Of a stretch of 7,352 nucleotides of DNA, positions 6,063-7,352 are shown in pieces. Source of the stretch: Microbacteriaceae bacterium UBA6152. Its GTDB lineage: Bacteria; Actinomycetota; Actinomycetes; Actinomycetales; Microbacteriaceae. Position 1 is the first letter of the stretch, and each line of letters begins with the position of its first letter. The notes under the pieces were generated by a model. That model was given only the letters and a program-made list of their open reading frames with translations, did not search any database and was not told the origin of the DNA. The stretch lies in the NCBI GenBank assembly GCA_002423075.1, contig DIUS01000002.1, positions 999-8,350 of the forward strand, read 5' to 3'. Position numbers and translations under genes: made by a program.

Positions 6063-7103
6063 GTGACTGAGCCCGACGACGCCGCGCCGCAGGGCGCCTG
6101 GGCCCGCGTGATGGCCTGGATCGGTCGCACCGTCGAGTGGGTCACCGCGCTCAAGCCCGTGCGGGTCTTCACGCACTACGCCGAATCGCGTGGACCGATC
6201 TTGGCGTCGGGGCTCGCGTTCCAAGCGATCTTCGCCGTCTTCGGCGGGCTCTGGGTGGGATTCTCGATCGCTGGGCTGGTGATTCAGAACAACATCGGCC
6301 TGCGCGCCTCGCTCATCGAGGTGCTCGCGCAGACCGTGCCGGGGCTCATCAAGACCGACAGTGCCGACGGCATCGTCGACCCTGAGACTCTGCTGGCCGC
6401 CGGCAACTTCGGCTGGCAGGGCGCCATCGCGCTCATCGTGCTGCTCTTCGCGGCGCTCAACTGGCTTGCTGCGGCTCGCGACGCCGTGCGCGTCATCGTC
6501 GAGTTGCCGCCCGATCGCACCAACTTCCTTCTGCTCAAGGCCAAAGACCTCGGCCTCGCGATCGGCTTCGGCGCACTGCTGCTGCTCTCGGCCGGACTCT
6601 CCGTCGTGGGCACGCTCGCGCTGGAGGGCGTGCTCGCCTGGGCGGGCATCCGCGACTCGACGCTCAGCACCGTCGTGGGACGCACCGTCACGCTCAGCGT
6701 CATGTTCCTGCTCGATGCGTTCGTGCTCGGGATGCTCTACCGCGTGCTCGCGGGCGTCAAGATTCCGCTGCAGCACCTCTGGCGCGGCGCGTTGCTCGGT
6801 GCCCTCGCGCTGGGCGGCCTCAAGGTGCTCGGCAGCAGCCTGCTCGGCGGCGCGAGCAACAACCCGCTGCTGGCCTCGTTCGCCGTACTGCTGGGTCTGC
6901 TCATCTGGTTCAACTTCGCGTGCCAGGCGATACTGCTCGGTGCGTCGTGGATCGCGGTCGGCGTCGACGACGATCAGGTCGTACTCGACGAGAAGGTCGC
7001 GGCGCAGCGGCTGGAGCGCGCTCGCGAGCTCGTCAAGGCGAACGAGCCCGAGCCGGAGCCCGACTCGCGGTCGTGGCTCGCGAGGCTGCTGCGTCGCGAC
7101 TGA
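6063..7103 (+). CDS. YihY/BrkB-family inner membrane protein of unknown function
   Basis: The 346-residue product is an integral membrane protein of the YihY/virulence factor BrkB family. Members were once annotated as ribonuclease BN, an assignment since withdrawn; the molecular role of the family is not settled. A cytoplasmic-looking N-terminus (1-45) precedes six hydrophobic segments at about 48-75, 118-137, 160-185, 203-228, 238-258 and 268-299, the usual family count. The ILASGLAFQAIFAVF block (46-60) matches the conserved start of the first helix, where many members have a SASLAYYSLFALFP-like sequence. The loop at 80-115 between helices 1 and 2 is typically variable. The C-terminal tail (300-346) is charged, with an EPEPEPD stretch (338-344) and a basic end. 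The GTG at 6063 is chosen because it opens the frame directly after the candidate -10 element and no upstream start fits; a ribosome binding site is not evident. It is probably a separate transcription unit from sdh. Confidence 0.85.
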   Translation: MTEPDDAAPQGAWARVMAWIGRTVEWVTALKPVRVFTHYAESRGPILASGLAFQAIFAVFGGLWVGFSIAGLVIQNNIGLRASLIEVLAQTVPGLIKTDSADGIVDPETLLAAGNFGWQGAIALIVLLFAALNWLAAARDAVRVIVELPPDRTNFLLLKAKDLGLAIGFGALLLLSAGLSVVGTLALEGVLAWAGIRDSTLSTVVGRTVTLSVMFLLDAFVLGMLYRVLAGVKIPLQHLWRGALLGALALGGLKVLGSSLLGGASNNPLLASFAVLLGLLIWFNFACQAILLGASWIAVGVDDDQVVLDEKVAAQRLERARELVKANEPEPEPDSRSWLARLLRRD

Positions 7104-7158
7104 TCCTGACGCTCGACCTGCACGGCGAGCTGTCGGTTGCCGCTCGTAGAATCGAGGC
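7104..7158. other. Short intergenic gap without a clear terminator
   Basis: Fifty-five bases separate the YihY-like gene from the nuclease gene. GCTCG (7111-7115) can pair with CGAGC (7126-7130) across a 10-base loop, too weak to call a terminator. The only other signal is the -10-like hexamer listed separately. Confidence 0.5.
7147..7152 (+). promoter_or_regulatory. Candidate -10 element (TAGAAT) of the nuclease gene, probably leaderless
   Basis: TAGAAT is a close match to TATAAT and lies 6 bases before the ATG at 7159. The only Shine-Dalgarno-like bases, GAGG (7154-7157), are one base from the ATG, too near to position a ribosome. A transcript beginning at the ATG itself is the simplest reading. 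No clear -35 is present. Confidence 0.5.
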
Positions 7159-7352
7159 ATGCCGACCACTGTGCGCATCGCCTCTGTCAACGTCAACGGC
7201 ATCCGCGCCTCGTACCGCAAGGGCATGGGCGACTGGCTCGCGTCGCGCGATGTCGACGTGCTCGCGATGCAAGAGGTGCGGGCGTCGACCGACGACGTCA
7301 CGGGGCTTCTCGGCCCCGACTGGACGGTCGTGCACGATGCCGCGACCGCCAA
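7159..7352 (+). CDS. xthA: Exodeoxyribonuclease III-type AP endonuclease (5' part, cut by window end)
   Basis: The first 64 codons are visible; the gene runs off the window. The product belongs to the endonuclease/exonuclease/phosphatase fold and most resembles bacterial exodeoxyribonuclease III, a magnesium-dependent enzyme that cuts DNA at abasic sites and trims 3' ends in base excision repair. ASVNVNGIR (8-16) matches the first catalytic block of the family; Asn11 aligns with Asn7 of E. coli ExoIII. MQEVRA (37-42) matches the second, with Glu39 aligned to the metal-binding Glu34. DVDVLAMQE (31-39) is the usual strand leading to it. The remaining catalytic residues lie outside the window, so the exact subfamily (ExoIII or a related AP endonuclease) is likely but not certain. 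The ATG is set by the start of homology and by the -10-like hexamer 6 bases upstream. Confidence 0.85.
   Translation, partial: MPTTVRIASVNVNGIRASYRKGMGDWLASRDVDVLAMQEVRASTDDVTGLLGPDWTVVHDAATA

Noticed and set aside
5439..7352. Very long open frame on the minus strand opposite sdhB, the YihY-like gene and the nuclease
   Set aside because: It lies exactly opposite three well-supported genes, is dominated by Arg, Glu, Gln and His, and shows no recognisable domain. Long antisense frames like this arise from the codon bias of high-GC genes.

Overview
The window is high-GC DNA in which almost every base belongs to a compact, conserved bacterial gene. The base composition, the GTG starts, the sdhCDAB gene order and the protein sequences point to an actinobacterium, most likely a member of the Microbacteriaceae. 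That placement is inferred from family resemblance only. All genes look like chromosomal core genes. I see no insertion sequence, phage gene, CRISPR array, tRNA or rRNA.

Layout. Bases 26-1147 (minus strand) encode a single-domain mannose-1-phosphate guanylyltransferase, which makes GDP-mannose. Divergent from it, across a 91-base gap, 1239-2417 encodes a family GT4 glycosyltransferase of the type that uses GDP-mannose to mannosylate envelope lipids. A 124-base intergenic leader (2418-2541) carries a candidate promoter and a stem-loop. It precedes a tight four-gene operon, sdhC-sdhD-sdhA-sdhB (2542-5999), encoding the whole succinate dehydrogenase (respiratory complex II / TCA cycle). A GC-rich hairpin at 6021-6046 closes the operon. 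Next come a YihY/BrkB-family six-helix membrane protein (6063-7103) and the first 64 codons of an exodeoxyribonuclease III-type DNA repair nuclease (7159 to the window end, cut off by the edge).

How the genes work together. The first two form a small GDP-mannose supply-and-use pair. The four sdh genes form one enzyme: the flavoprotein SdhA oxidises succinate, the iron-sulphur protein SdhB carries the electrons, and SdhC/SdhD pass them to membrane quinone through haem. The two anchors carry four well-spaced histidines that match a two-haem cytochrome b. The YihY-like and nuclease genes have no evident functional link to the operon.

Novelty. I found no undescribed multi-gene system. The points most worth a second look are three genes whose start codons sit 6-7 bases after a -10-like hexamer (candidate leaderless transcripts), the four-histidine pattern in SdhC/SdhD, and the structured leader of the sdh operon.
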